NCBI GenBank assembly: GCA_022764275.1
Contig: JALERH010000117.1
Location: forward strand, 1-33,938
DNA length: 33,938 nt
Direction of reading: 5' to 3'
Source of the DNA: Blautia sp.
GTDB lineage: Bacteria > Bacillota > Clostridia > Lachnospirales > Lachnospiraceae
A model generated the notes under the pieces. That model was not told the origin of the DNA. It was given only the letters and a program-made list of their open reading frames with translations, and searched no databases. Below, piece by piece: positions 24,752 through 32,551 of the stretch (the first letter of the stretch is position 1; every line of letters starts with the position of its first letter). Both the position numbers and the translations under genes were made by a program.

Positions 24752-26185
24752 ATGTACAAACAGTATATCGGCGGAAAAATGGTAGACGGTCTGGGAAAAG
24801 AAATGCCGGTCTATAATCCTGCAACAAATGAAATTATTGATACAGTAGGGGCTGCAACAGGTACACAGGCGATCGAAGCACTGGAAATCGCGCAGAAAAC
24901 CTTTCAGACATGGTCAAAGACTTCTGTGAATGAAAGGATCGGATGGATGCTGAAATTGCGGGATGCGGTACTGGAAGAGAGGGAAGAGATCATCGACCTT
25001 TTGTCAGCAGAATCCGGAAGACCTTATGCAAACGCGTGCCAGGATTTCAACTGGTTCATTGAAAGCTGTACCTATTATGCAGAAGAAGCAAAAAGGATGA
25101 CCGGAACTTCTTTCCCGAATTATGGGACACCGAATGGAGAATGCTATAACATTGTAGAATACCGCCCTATGGGAGTCGCGGTAGGGCATATGGCCTGGAA
25201 TTATCCTCTTGGAAATGCGGGGCTTAAGATATGCCCGGCCGTTGTTTCCGGCTGCACGACAGTGGTGAAGCCGTCCATTCAGACCCCGCTGGCTACTTTG
25301 CGGATCGGGGAAATCGCAGAGAGGATCGGATTCCCGGCAGGCGTATTCAATATTATCACGGGCTCATCAGAGGAATTGGGAGCAGCTCTGAATTCCAGTA
25401 AGATCCCAAGACTGATCACTCTGATCGGATCCAGTGAGACAGGACGCAGGATTATGGAGCAGGGCTCCACCTCTGTAAAAAAATATTCCCTGGAACTTGG
25501 GGGAAATGCGCCGGTTATTGTAATGGACGATGTAGATGTGGACTTTGTGGCAAAAAATATCGTCCTTAAGAAAGTGGGCAATGCGGGACAGACCTGTGTA
25601 TGCTACAACCGCATTTATATTCATGAGAGTATCTACGAGGAGATGATTGAGAAAGTAAAAGAGCATCTTGCGGACGTTACAATCGGGAAGGGACGCGACG
25701 CCGGAGAGGTGGTCATGGGACCGCTTATTAATCGTGCGGCACGGGACAGGATGCTGGATCTGATTGACGATGCGGTAAAGAGTGGTGCGAAGCTGGTTGC
25801 AGGCGGCGAGATTCCAAAGGGATTTGAAAGCGGCAATTATATTACACCGGCTCTCCTTCGGGATGTCAATGATTCTATGAGGGTGTCCAAAGAAGAAATA
25901 TTCGGGCCGATTATCCCGCTTCAGCCGTTTTCGGATCTGGATGAGGCGCTGAAGCTTGCCGTAGATTCTGAATACGGCCTCGCTTCGTATTTCTATGGAC
26001 ATAATTCCAGGGAAATCGCAAAGGCCGTAGAAGCCTTTGAATCCGGGGAGGTATTTGTAAATGTAGGAGGGGGCGGCCCGCAGACACCACATGCGGGTTG
26101 GAAGCAGTCCGGTGTGGGATGCGACAAGTCACGCTGGTCCCTGGAGGAATACTATGATCTGAAAATGGTCTCCATCTGTCCGTGA
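24752..26185 (+). CDS. NAD(P)-dependent aldehyde dehydrogenase (GabD/lactaldehyde branch)
   Basis: A 477-residue non-phosphorylating ALDH. Catalytic Glu248 is in SLELGGNAP and the nucleophile Cys282 is in NAGQTCVCYNR, a pattern shared with succinate- and sulfolactaldehyde-type enzymes. KVGNAGQ, EEIFGPI and GWKQSGVG are also in place. ATG at 24752 is taken over GTG at 24743 because AGAGGTG then serves as ribosome site. It oxidises an aldehyde to the acid in the cytoplasm; in this operon the aldehyde probably comes from one of the two aldolases. It overlaps nothing and ends 23 bases before the next start. Confidence 0.92.
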   Translation: MYKQYIGGKMVDGLGKEMPVYNPATNEIIDTVGAATGTQAIEALEIAQKTFQTWSKTSVNERIGWMLKLRDAVLEEREEIIDLLSAESGRPYANACQDFNWFIESCTYYAEEAKRMTGTSFPNYGTPNGECYNIVEYRPMGVAVGHMAWNYPLGNAGLKICPAVVSGCTTVVKPSIQTPLATLRIGEIAERIGFPAGVFNIITGSSEELGAALNSSKIPRLITLIGSSETGRRIMEQGSTSVKKYSLELGGNAPVIVMDDVDVDFVAKNIVLKKVGNAGQTCVCYNRIYIHESIYEEMIEKVKEHLADVTIGKGRDAGEVVMGPLINRAARDRMLDLIDDAVKSGAKLVAGGEIPKGFESGNYITPALLRDVNDSMRVSKEEIFGPIIPLQPFSDLDEALKLAVDSEYGLASYFYGHNSREIAKAVEAFESGEVFVNVGGGGPQTPHAGWKQSGVGCDKSRWSLEEYYDLKMVSICP

Positions 26186-26208
26186 TGGTGAAAGTCGGAG
26201 GAAAAGCT

Positions 26209-27186
26209 ATGACAGAGAAAAGGTTCGATGTAATTGGAATCGGAGACCCATACCAGGATCTGCTGGTAGAGGTTGACAGGCTGCCGGAACATAACCAGAA
26301 GATCCGTATGCACGAGTGGTGTTTCCAGGGAGGCGGAAATGTTCCTACGGCAATGGCTATGGCGGGAACCCTGGGCCTGAAGGTGGGAGTCGTATCCATA
26401 GTCGGTGATGATATGCTCGGGAATACGGCAGAAGCGGATTATAAATTTAACCATGTGGATACCTCACATCTGATCAAGGTAAAAGGAAAAAGGAGTAATT
26501 TTTCTGTCTGTATCTCGGAACGGGCAAATGTCGGAAAAGAGTTTATCTGCAAAGCGGGAAATTTTCCGCCGCTTGGCGTAAAGGATCTGGATGAGGACTA
26601 TATCCGGTCAGCCAGGATGATCCATATCGGAGAATTTACAGAAGCAATTCTCACAGCTGCCCGCTGGATCCATGAAGAAGGAGGCAAGGTCAGTATTGAT
26701 GCTGCTTATTACCGTCCGGATATTTATGAAAACTATGAGCATATAGACATATTTATCGGGTCAGAAGATTATTACCGGGAATTGTGTAAAGACAAAGGTT
26801 TTACTCCGTCAGATTATCGGACGGCAATGGAATATGTGAAAGCACAGGGGCCGGAAATCGTTGTATTCACATTTGGGCCGGATGGCTGCAAAGGTGTTTA
26901 CGAGGACCGGTACTTTGAAGTCCCTGCTTTTAAAGTGGATGTCGTAGATTCCACCGGTGCAGGAGACGTATTCCACGGAGCCTTTGTGTATGCTTATCTG
27001 CAGGGCTGGAATCCGGAAAAAAGTGCCAGGTTCTGCTCTGGTGCATCTGCGATAAAATGTACAAGGTTAGGCGGCAGGGCAGGAATTCCGACACTTCCGG
27101 TTCTGGAAAGATTCTTGGAAACAGGAGAGATTGACTATACGGAAATAGACGAGAGAGTGAATTTTTACTGTGCAGGTACATACTGA
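26209..27186 (+). CDS. PfkB/ribokinase-family sugar kinase
   Basis: A 325-residue kinase. The N-terminal FQGGGNVPTAMAMAGTLGLKVG is the first PfkB signature region. DSTGAGDVFHGAF (~247-259) is the second, with catalytic Asp253 and the anion hole. The longer open frame from 26182 is rejected because CGGAGG lies just before ATG 26209. Members phosphorylate ribose, fructose, 2-keto-3-deoxygluconate, 6-deoxy-6-sulfofructose and others; nothing in the sequence fixes the choice. It precedes a class II aldolase, so phosphorylation of a ketose at C1 before aldol cleavage is the simplest reading. Confidence 0.9.
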   Translation: MTEKRFDVIGIGDPYQDLLVEVDRLPEHNQKIRMHEWCFQGGGNVPTAMAMAGTLGLKVGVVSIVGDDMLGNTAEADYKFNHVDTSHLIKVKGKRSNFSVCISERANVGKEFICKAGNFPPLGVKDLDEDYIRSARMIHIGEFTEAILTAARWIHEEGGKVSIDAAYYRPDIYENYEHIDIFIGSEDYYRELCKDKGFTPSDYRTAMEYVKAQGPEIVVFTFGPDGCKGVYEDRYFEVPAFKVDVVDSTGAGDVFHGAFVYAYLQGWNPEKSARFCSGASAIKCTRLGGRAGIPTLPVLERFLETGEIDYTEIDERVNFYCAGTY

Positions 27187-27197
27187 GGAGAAAAAAT

Positions 27198-28025
27198 ATG
27201 TTAATGGATTTAAAATCAATTCTTGGAATTGCGGAGGAAAGAGGCTGCGCCATTGGGGCATTTAATGTTTATAATATGGAAACCTTGATCGGAGTGGTGG
27301 AAGCAGTCAAAGAAACAGGAGCTCCTGTGATCATACAGATGTACAGCCGTCTGTTTGACAACAGGGATGCAAGGTATGTGTCTCCTATGATTTACCAGGC
27401 TGCAAAAGAAATCGATACACCAATCTGTTTCCATCTGGATCATGGTGCAGGAATCGAGACAGTGATGCGTGCTTTGCGTGTTGGTGTGACAGGCGCTATG
27501 ATCGATGCCTCTACCTATCCGTTAGAGGAGAATATTGCAATTACCAGACAGGCCGTGACACTCTGTACAGCCTGTGGGGTAACCGTAGAAGGGGAACTTG
27601 GCCACGTAGGTGGGGCTGGCGATGAAACCATGAGTGCATTCACCGAGGTAGAGGAAGCCGCCCGGTTTGTAAAAGAAACGGGTGTTTCAGCACTGGCGGT
27701 TATGGTTGGAACGGCCCATGGTCATTACAAAAAAGCTCCGGTTCTGGATATTCAGAGAATCCGGGATATCCACGAAAAAGCGGGCATACCGGTGGTGCTT
27801 CATGGAGGCTCCGGAGTTCCGGATGATCAGATCCGTATGGCAATTAAAGCCGGTGTGCGTAAAATTAATTTTGCTACAGATATCTGCTGCGCATTTTTGA
27901 ATGGGATTTTTGAAAAAGGCAATCAGGTTGGCCCATTGGATCGCTATATGGTAGATCCCACAAATGCGGTAAAAGAGTATGCGATTGAAAAAATACGTTT
28001 ATTAGGAGCAGACTTGAAAGCGTAA
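27198..28025 (+). CDS. Class II (Zn) ketose-bisphosphate aldolase, FbaA/GatY-like
   Basis: A 275-residue TIM-barrel aldolase. Zinc and catalytic residues are present: Asp81-His82 in HLDHGAG, Glu in VEGELGHVGG, His in VGTAHGHYKK and His in VLHGGSGVP. The phosphate-binding GxxHGxYK, HGGSG and KINFATD elements are intact, so a phosphorylated ketose is cleaved to DHAP plus an aldehyde. GAGGAG overlaps the preceding stop codon. It is clearly distinct from the KDPG-type aldolase at 20380, which appears to prefer an unphosphorylated substrate. The likely partner is the PfkB kinase immediately upstream. Tagatose- or fructose-type substrates are alternatives. Confidence 0.92.
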   Translation: MLMDLKSILGIAEERGCAIGAFNVYNMETLIGVVEAVKETGAPVIIQMYSRLFDNRDARYVSPMIYQAAKEIDTPICFHLDHGAGIETVMRALRVGVTGAMIDASTYPLEENIAITRQAVTLCTACGVTVEGELGHVGGAGDETMSAFTEVEEAARFVKETGVSALAVMVGTAHGHYKKAPVLDIQRIRDIHEKAGIPVVLHGGSGVPDDQIRMAIKAGVRKINFATDICCAFLNGIFEKGNQVGPLDRYMVDPTNAVKEYAIEKIRLLGADLKA

Positions 28026-28038
28026 GGGAGAGACAGTT

Positions 28039-28824
28039 ATGAAAGATCTGGAAATGTTTAGTCTCGAAGGAAAAACAGCAATTATCACAGGTGCAGAGCG
28101 CGGAATCGGATTGGAAATCGCAGCAGGCTTTGCCAAAGCAGGGGCAAATATCGTAATTGCCGGACTTATGGAATCTGAATTTGACCATGCGATTGAGTAT
28201 GTAAAAAAGGCGAATGATGTAAAATGTGTCTGCATTCAGACAGATGTCTCTGTAGAAGATTCGGTAAAAAATCTTGTAAAAAAGACCCTGGAGCTATTTC
28301 CAACGATTGATATTCTGGTAAATAATGCAGGAATCAATAAGCTTGCTCCGGCAGAAGAAATGCCGTTGGAGGTCTGGCAGAAGATCCTGAATGTAAATCT
28401 TACCGGGCAGTTCCTGATGTGCCGGGAAGTTGGTTCTGTGATGCTGAAGCAGGGAAAGGGAAATATCGTGAATATTGCATCCATGTCGGGGCTTGTGGTG
28501 AATCCGCTTCCACAGCAGCAGTGTGCATATAACTCTTCAAAAGCAGGGGTCATCATGCTCACGAAATGTCTGGCAAATGAGTGGGCACAGAGAGGAATCC
28601 GTGTCAATGCCATTGCTCCGGGATTTACCCGCACACCGCTGACTGCAAAACGTCTCAATACACCAGATGATCCTGCGGTGAAAAAGTGGATTGGAGGTAC
28701 TCCCATGAATCGGGTGGCAGATCCCCGGGAAATGGTGGGACTTGCTATTTATTTTGCAAGTGATGCATCTACTTTTACCACGGGGACTGTTCTGCAGGTG
28801 GATGGAGGATATACCTGTCTGTAA
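28039..28824 (+). CDS. Short-chain dehydrogenase/reductase (SDR)
   Basis: A 261-residue classical SDR. The cofactor motif is TGAERGIG (17-24), with NNAG (95-98). The catalytic elements are ASMSG and YNSSK (Tyr164, Lys168), and the C-terminal end is VLQVDGGYTCL. It is close to the gluconate 5-dehydrogenase and 3-oxoacyl-reductase-like branch. It uses NAD(P) to interconvert a hydroxyl and a keto group on a sugar acid or polyol. It is the last gene of the catabolic operon, 13 bases after the aldolase, and is followed by a terminator hairpin. Confidence 0.92.
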   Translation: MKDLEMFSLEGKTAIITGAERGIGLEIAAGFAKAGANIVIAGLMESEFDHAIEYVKKANDVKCVCIQTDVSVEDSVKNLVKKTLELFPTIDILVNNAGINKLAPAEEMPLEVWQKILNVNLTGQFLMCREVGSVMLKQGKGNIVNIASMSGLVVNPLPQQQCAYNSSKAGVIMLTKCLANEWAQRGIRVNAIAPGFTRTPLTAKRLNTPDDPAVKKWIGGTPMNRVADPREMVGLAIYFASDASTFTTGTVLQVDGGYTCL

Positions 28825-28841
28825 AAGGATAATATGTATGC

Positions 28842-28876
28842 TGTGGGGAGTATTCTTTATAAGAAGATTCCCCACA
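28842..28876 (+). terminator. Terminator of the catabolic operon
   Basis: An outer stem TGTGGGGA / TCCCCACA with an inner TTCTT / AAGAA pairing. It is followed by TTTGAAAATTTT, a broken T-rich tail. It separates the SDR gene from the clpB promoter. Confidence 0.7.
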
Positions 28877-28895
28877 TTTGAAAATTTTCAGAAAA

Positions 28896-28922
28896 TTAGC
28901 ACTCGACTCTTGACAGTGCTAA
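28896..28922. promoter_or_regulatory. CIRCE operator (HrcA binding site)
   Basis: TTAGCACTC, nine-base spacer, CAGTGCTAA. This matches the CIRCE consensus TTAGCACTC-N9-GAGTGCTAA at all but one base. It overlaps the -35 of the clpB promoter, so HrcA would repress by blocking polymerase and release on heat shock. Confidence 0.92.
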
Positions 28923-28938
28923 CAAATAGTGCTATAGT
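28910..28938 (+). promoter_or_regulatory. Sigma-A promoter of clpB
   Basis: TTGACA (perfect), 17-base spacer, TATAGT. The -35 lies inside the CIRCE element. Confidence 0.9.
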
Positions 28939-28965
28939 TCCTCTTGAAAAAGGAAAAAAGGTTTG

Positions 28966-28998
28966 GCGTTCCGCATAAGACTCATGCGGAATGCTTTT
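28966..28998 (+). other. Leader hairpin with T-run upstream of clpB
   Basis: An 11-bp stem GCGTTCCGCAT / ATGCGGAATGC (one G-U pair) with a seven-base loop, followed by TTTT. It lies in the 5' leader, 25 bases before the clpB start. It looks like a weak terminator or a structure that melts on heating; the role is inferred. Confidence 0.55.
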
Positions 28999-29023
28999 CA
29001 TATTCAGAAAAGGAGGAAAGCCT

Positions 29024-31606
29024 ATGAATATCAGCAAATTTACGCAGAAGTCCATACAGGCAGTTCAGGACCTGGAAAAGATTGCTTATGAATATGGCAA
29101 TCAGGAAATTGAGCAGGAGCATCTGCTTTATTCCCTCCTTACACAAGAGGACAGCCTGATTCTCAAACTCGTTGAGAAGATGGAGATCAATAAAGACTAC
29201 TTTATCGACGTGGTAAAGAAAGCACTGGATGCGAAGGTAAAGGTATCAGGCGGGGAACTGCGTTTTGGCCAGTACCTGAACAAAGCACTGGTAAACGCCG
29301 AAGATGAGGCGAAAGCCATGGGAGACGAATATGTCTCCGTAGAGCATCTGTTTCTTTCCCTGCTGAAAAATCCAAGTCCGTCCATGCAGAAGATCTGGAA
29401 GGAATTTGGAATTACCCGGGAACGTTTCCTGCAGGCTCTTTCCACCGTGCGTGGAAACCAGCGTGTGGTGAGTGACAATCCGGAAGCTACCTACGATACC
29501 TTAAATAAATATGGTGAGGATCTGGTAGAAAAAGCACGAAATCAGAAACTTGACCCGGTCATCGGCCGTGATGCGGAAATCCGTAACGTGATTCGGATTC
29601 TTTCCCGTAAGACGAAAAACAACCCGGTTTTGATTGGTGAACCTGGTGTTGGTAAGACTGCTGCTGTAGAAGGTCTGGCCCAGAGAATCGTAGCGGGAGA
29701 TGTTCCGGAGGCATTAAAGGATAAGAAAATTTTTGCCCTGGATATGGGTGCTCTTGTAGCAGGAGCCAAATACAGGGGCGAATTTGAGGAACGACTGAAA
29801 GCCGTTCTGGAAGAAGTAAAAAAGAGCGAAGGCAAGATCATCCTCTTCATCGATGAGCTGCATCTGATCGTAGGTGCAGGTAAAACCGACGGAGCCATGG
29901 ATGCGGGAAATATGTTAAAGCCTATGCTTGCCAGAGGAGAGCTGCACTGTATCGGTGCTACCACCCTGGATGAATACCGTCAGTATATTGAAAAGGATGC
30001 CGCTCTGGAGCGTCGTTTCCAGCCTGTACAGGTAGATGAGCCAACGGTGGAGGATACCATTTCCATCCTTCGTGGACTGAAGGAGCGGTATGAGGTTTTC
30101 CATGGTGTGAAGATCACGGACAGTGCACTGGTAGCTGCCGCGACCCTTTCCCATCGTTATATCACGGATCGTTTCCTGCCGGACAAGGCCATTGACCTGG
30201 TGGATGAGGCATGTGCCCTGATCAAGACAGAACTGGATTCCATGCCTACGGAACTGGATGAACAGCGCCGTAAGATCATGCAGCTGGAGATTGAGGAGTC
30301 TGCTCTGAAGAAAGAGACGGACAACTTAAGTAAGGAACGTCTTGTTGACCTGCAGAAGGAACTGGCAGAGCTTCGTGATTCCTTCAATTCTCAGAAAGCG
30401 CAGTGGGATAACGAGAAGCATTCCGTAGAAAAGCTGCAGAAGCTGCGTGAGCAGATTGAGGATGTAAACAAACAGATCCAGAAAGCACAGCAGAGCTATG
30501 ATCTGGAGAAGGCAGCAGAGCTGCAGTATGGCGAGTTGCCGAAATTACAGCAGATGCTGGAAATTGAGGAGCGCAATGTAAAAGAAAGTGACCGCCGTCT
30601 GGTGCACGAGGCTGTTACAGATGACGAGATTGCCAGAATCATTTCCCGTTGGACCGGTATCCCGGTAACCAAGCTTACCGAAGGAGAGCGGGCAAAGCTT
30701 CTGGGACTGGAAGACCAGCTCCATAAGCGTGTAATCGGCCAGGACGAGGGGGTACGCCGTGTCAGCGATGCCATTCTCCGTTCCAAAGCCGGAATCAAAG
30801 ACCCCACAAAGCCAATTGGTTCCTTCCTGTTTCTGGGACCTACCGGTGTAGGTAAAACCGAGCTTGCCAAGACTCTTGCCGAGACTCTGTTCGATGATGA
30901 ACAGAATATGGTCCGTATCGATATGAGTGAATACATGGAGAAATACTCCGTATCCAGACTGATCGGAGCGCCTCCGGGATACGTTGGTTACGAGGAAGGC
31001 GGACAGCTTACCGAGGCAGTCCGGAGAAAACCGTACAGCGTGGTTCTTTTCGATGAGATTGAAAAGGCTCACCCGGATGTATTCAATGTCCTGCTGCAGG
31101 TGCTGGATGATGGCCGTATCACAGATTCTCAGGGACGTACTGTGGACTTTAAAAACACAATTCTTATCATGACCTCCAACATCGGTTCTCCGTACCTGCT
31201 GGATGGCATCGACGAGAACGGTGAGATCAGACCGGAAGCGGAAAAAGAGGTTATGAATGATCTGCAGTCTCATTTCCGTCCGGAGTTTTTGAACCGTCTT
31301 GACGAAATTATTATGTTTAAGCCCTTGACAAAGAACAACATTGGTAAGATAGTAGACTTGATGGTGAAAGACCTGAGCAGCCGCCTTTCTTCACAGGAGC
31401 TGTCCCTTGAGCTTACCGAAGCTGCAAAGGAAGATGTGATCGAAAACGGTTATGACCCGGTTTACGGCGCAAGACCTCTGAAGCGTTATCTTCAGAAGTA
31501 TGTGGAAACACTTGCGGCGAAGAAGATTCTTTCCGGAGCTGTCCACACGGGAGATACCCTTGTGCTGGATGTGGAAAACGGGGAATATGTGGTTAAGGTC
31601 AGGTAA
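29024..31606 (+). CDS. clpB: ATP-dependent disaggregase chaperone ClpB
   Basis: An 860-residue Hsp100 protein that extracts polypeptides from aggregates with the DnaK system. In order it has the Clp N domain ([20 protein letters not shown]...EHLLYSLL), AAA1 with Walker [10 protein letters not shown] (~205), and the middle coiled coil (~405-525, rich in Glu, Lys, Gln). AAA2 follows, with Walker [10 protein letters not shown] (~605) and a standard C-terminal D2 small domain. The coiled coil and length separate it from ClpA and ClpC. AGGAGG before ATG 29024 sets the start; the frame is open 11 codons upstream through the leader hairpin. It is regulated by HrcA through CIRCE. Confidence 0.97.
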   Translation: MNISKFTQKSIQAVQDLEKIAYEYGNQEIEQEHLLYSLLTQEDSLILKLVEKMEINKDYFIDVVKKALDAKVKVSGGELRFGQYLNKALVNAEDEAKAMGDEYVSVEHLFLSLLKNPSPSMQKIWKEFGITRERFLQALSTVRGNQRVVSDNPEATYDTLNKYGEDLVEKARNQKLDPVIGRDAEIRNVIRILSRKTKNNPVLIGEPGVGKTAAVEGLAQRIVAGDVPEALKDKKIFALDMGALVAGAKYRGEFEERLKAVLEEVKKSEGKIILFIDELHLIVGAGKTDGAMDAGNMLKPMLARGELHCIGATTLDEYRQYIEKDAALERRFQPVQVDEPTVEDTISILRGLKERYEVFHGVKITDSALVAAATLSHRYITDRFLPDKAIDLVDEACALIKTELDSMPTELDEQRRKIMQLEIEESALKKETDNLSKERLVDLQKELAELRDSFNSQKAQWDNEKHSVEKLQKLREQIEDVNKQIQKAQQSYDLEKAAELQYGELPKLQQMLEIEERNVKESDRRLVHEAVTDDEIARIISRWTGIPVTKLTEGERAKLLGLEDQLHKRVIGQDEGVRRVSDAILRSKAGIKDPTKPIGSFLFLGPTGVGKTELAKTLAETLFDDEQNMVRIDMSEYMEKYSVSRLIGAPPGYVGYEEGGQLTEAVRRKPYSVVLFDEIEKAHPDVFNVLLQVLDDGRITDSQGRTVDFKNTILIMTSNIGSPYLLDGIDENGEIRPEAEKEVMNDLQSHFRPEFLNRLDEIIMFKPLTKNNIGKIVDLMVKDLSSRLSSQELSLELTEAAKEDVIENGYDPVYGARPLKRYLQKYVETLAAKKILSGAVHTGDTLVLDVENGEYVVKVR

Positions 31607-31655
31607 AATACAGTATGCCAGGATGTCCGCCAGGCGCGGGCAGTAAAGGAGAAAC

Positions 31656-31829
31656 ATGATTCCAAAGGACCCCATGATCTTGCTGAGCTATGTGAATACA
31701 CAGCTTCGTGATTACTACGAATCCTTAGAAGCCCTCTGCACCTGCAGAGGCATGAAGAAAAAAGAACTGGTGGAAAAGCTTGCGTCTATTGATTATCATT
31801 ACGACGAGAAGACAAACCAGTTCATATAG
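31656..31829 (+). CDS. DUF4250-family small protein
   Basis: A 57-residue protein beginning MIPKDPMILLSYVNTQLRDYY and ending DEKTNQFI, the pattern of the DUF4250 family common in Clostridia. It has no membrane span or signal peptide; it is probably a small helical cytosolic protein. AAAGGAG precedes the ATG. It lies 49 bases after clpB with no terminator between and a strong terminator after it, so it should be co-transcribed with clpB and induced by heat. Its function is unknown. Confidence 0.88.
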   Translation: MIPKDPMILLSYVNTQLRDYYESLEALCTCRGMKKKELVEKLASIDYHYDEKTNQFI

Positions 31830-31842
31830 GAAAATCATTACC

Positions 31843-31873
31843 GGGATGGACATAGATTGTCCATCCCATTTTC
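31843..31873 (+). terminator. Terminator of the clpB-DUF4250 unit
   Basis: A perfect 10-bp stem GGGATGGACA / TGTCCATCCC with loop TAGAT, followed by ATTTTCTTT. Confidence 0.92.
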
Positions 31874-31960
31874 TTTAGGTAATTAAATAAAAAAATAAAA
31901 CAATTCAAGAGAAAATCCAATTTTAAAATCTAAAATTTTTGTGAAATAACCAAAAAATGG

Positions 31961-31988
31961 TTGCATTTTTTGTGCAAATATATATTAT
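31961..31988 (+). promoter_or_regulatory. Probable promoter of the marR-ABC operon
   Basis: TTGCAT, 16-base spacer, TATTAT in a very AT-rich stretch; other AT-rich -10 choices are possible within a few bases. Confidence 0.5.
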
Positions 31989-31994
31989 ATATGG

Positions 31995-32006
31995 TTAGCC
32001 GACTAA
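31995..32006. promoter_or_regulatory. MarR/SlyA-type operator
   Basis: TTAGCCGACTAA is a near-perfect inverted repeat (TTAG-N4-CTAA) close to the SlyA-type consensus TTAGCAAGCTAA. It falls at the expected transcription start, which suits autorepression by the MarR product. Confidence 0.6.
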
Positions 32007-32038
32007 ATAAAATGGCGAAGAAAAATGGAGGTAAAGAA

Positions 32039-32551
32039 ATGCATCCATCTGAAGAAGAAATGGGATTGGATAAAGGGATGCAGGGACTCATTCTGGATAT
32101 CAGCCACTTATATCTGGTCAAATGCTTTTATCAGCTGAAAGGCCTCGGAATCCATCCCAGGCAGATTCCGATTCTGGCAATTCTGCATGGAAAGGACGGC
32201 TGCAGCCAGAAGGAAATCGCACAGCAGCTTGGTGTGAAACCGCCGACAGTAACGGTAAGCATCCAGCGGCTGGAAAAGACCGGGCTTGTCTGCAGAAAAC
32301 AGGATGAAAAGGATCAGCGTGTTACCAGAATATATCTGACAGAGAAAGGCCGGGAAGCAATTCGGGAAGGCATGGCTGTGATGAAAAGAACTGAGGAAGA
32401 GGTCTTCCACAACTTTTCGGAAACAGAAATGTGTCTGCTCAGACGTTTCCTGGAGCAGATGCTGGAAAACATTGAGGCTATGCCGGGGCCATCAGAGGAT
32501 GGCTGCAAATTGATGCCTGAAATTTATGAGAAAGAAGGACAGCATGTATGA
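32039..32551 (+). CDS. MarR-family transcriptional regulator
   Basis: A 170-residue winged-helix regulator. The core is GCSQKEIAQQLGVKPPTVTVSIQRLEKTGLVCRKQDEKDQRVTRIYLTEKG, with the recognition helix and the DxR wing typical of MarR. The start is ATG 32039, six bases after GGAGGT; an open frame from 31961 runs through the promoter and is rejected. Its stop overlaps the ABC transporter start (ATGA). It probably represses this exporter operon and responds to a toxic or signalling small molecule through the TTAG-N4-CTAA site upstream. Confidence 0.93.
   Translation: MHPSEEEMGLDKGMQGLILDISHLYLVKCFYQLKGLGIHPRQIPILAILHGKDGCSQKEIAQQLGVKPPTVTVSIQRLEKTGLVCRKQDEKDQRVTRIYLTEKGREAIREGMAVMKRTEEEVFHNFSETEMCLLRRFLEQMLENIEAMPGPSEDGCKLMPEIYEKEGQHV

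Noticed and set aside
25367-26092. Minus-strand open frame opposite the aldehyde dehydrogenase
   Set aside because: The plus-strand gene is fully conserved with catalytic residues; the opposite frame has low-complexity, unlikely composition.
30545-31273. Minus-strand open frame opposite clpB
   Set aside because: The clpB AAA2 domain occupies the plus strand; the opposite frame is unsupported.
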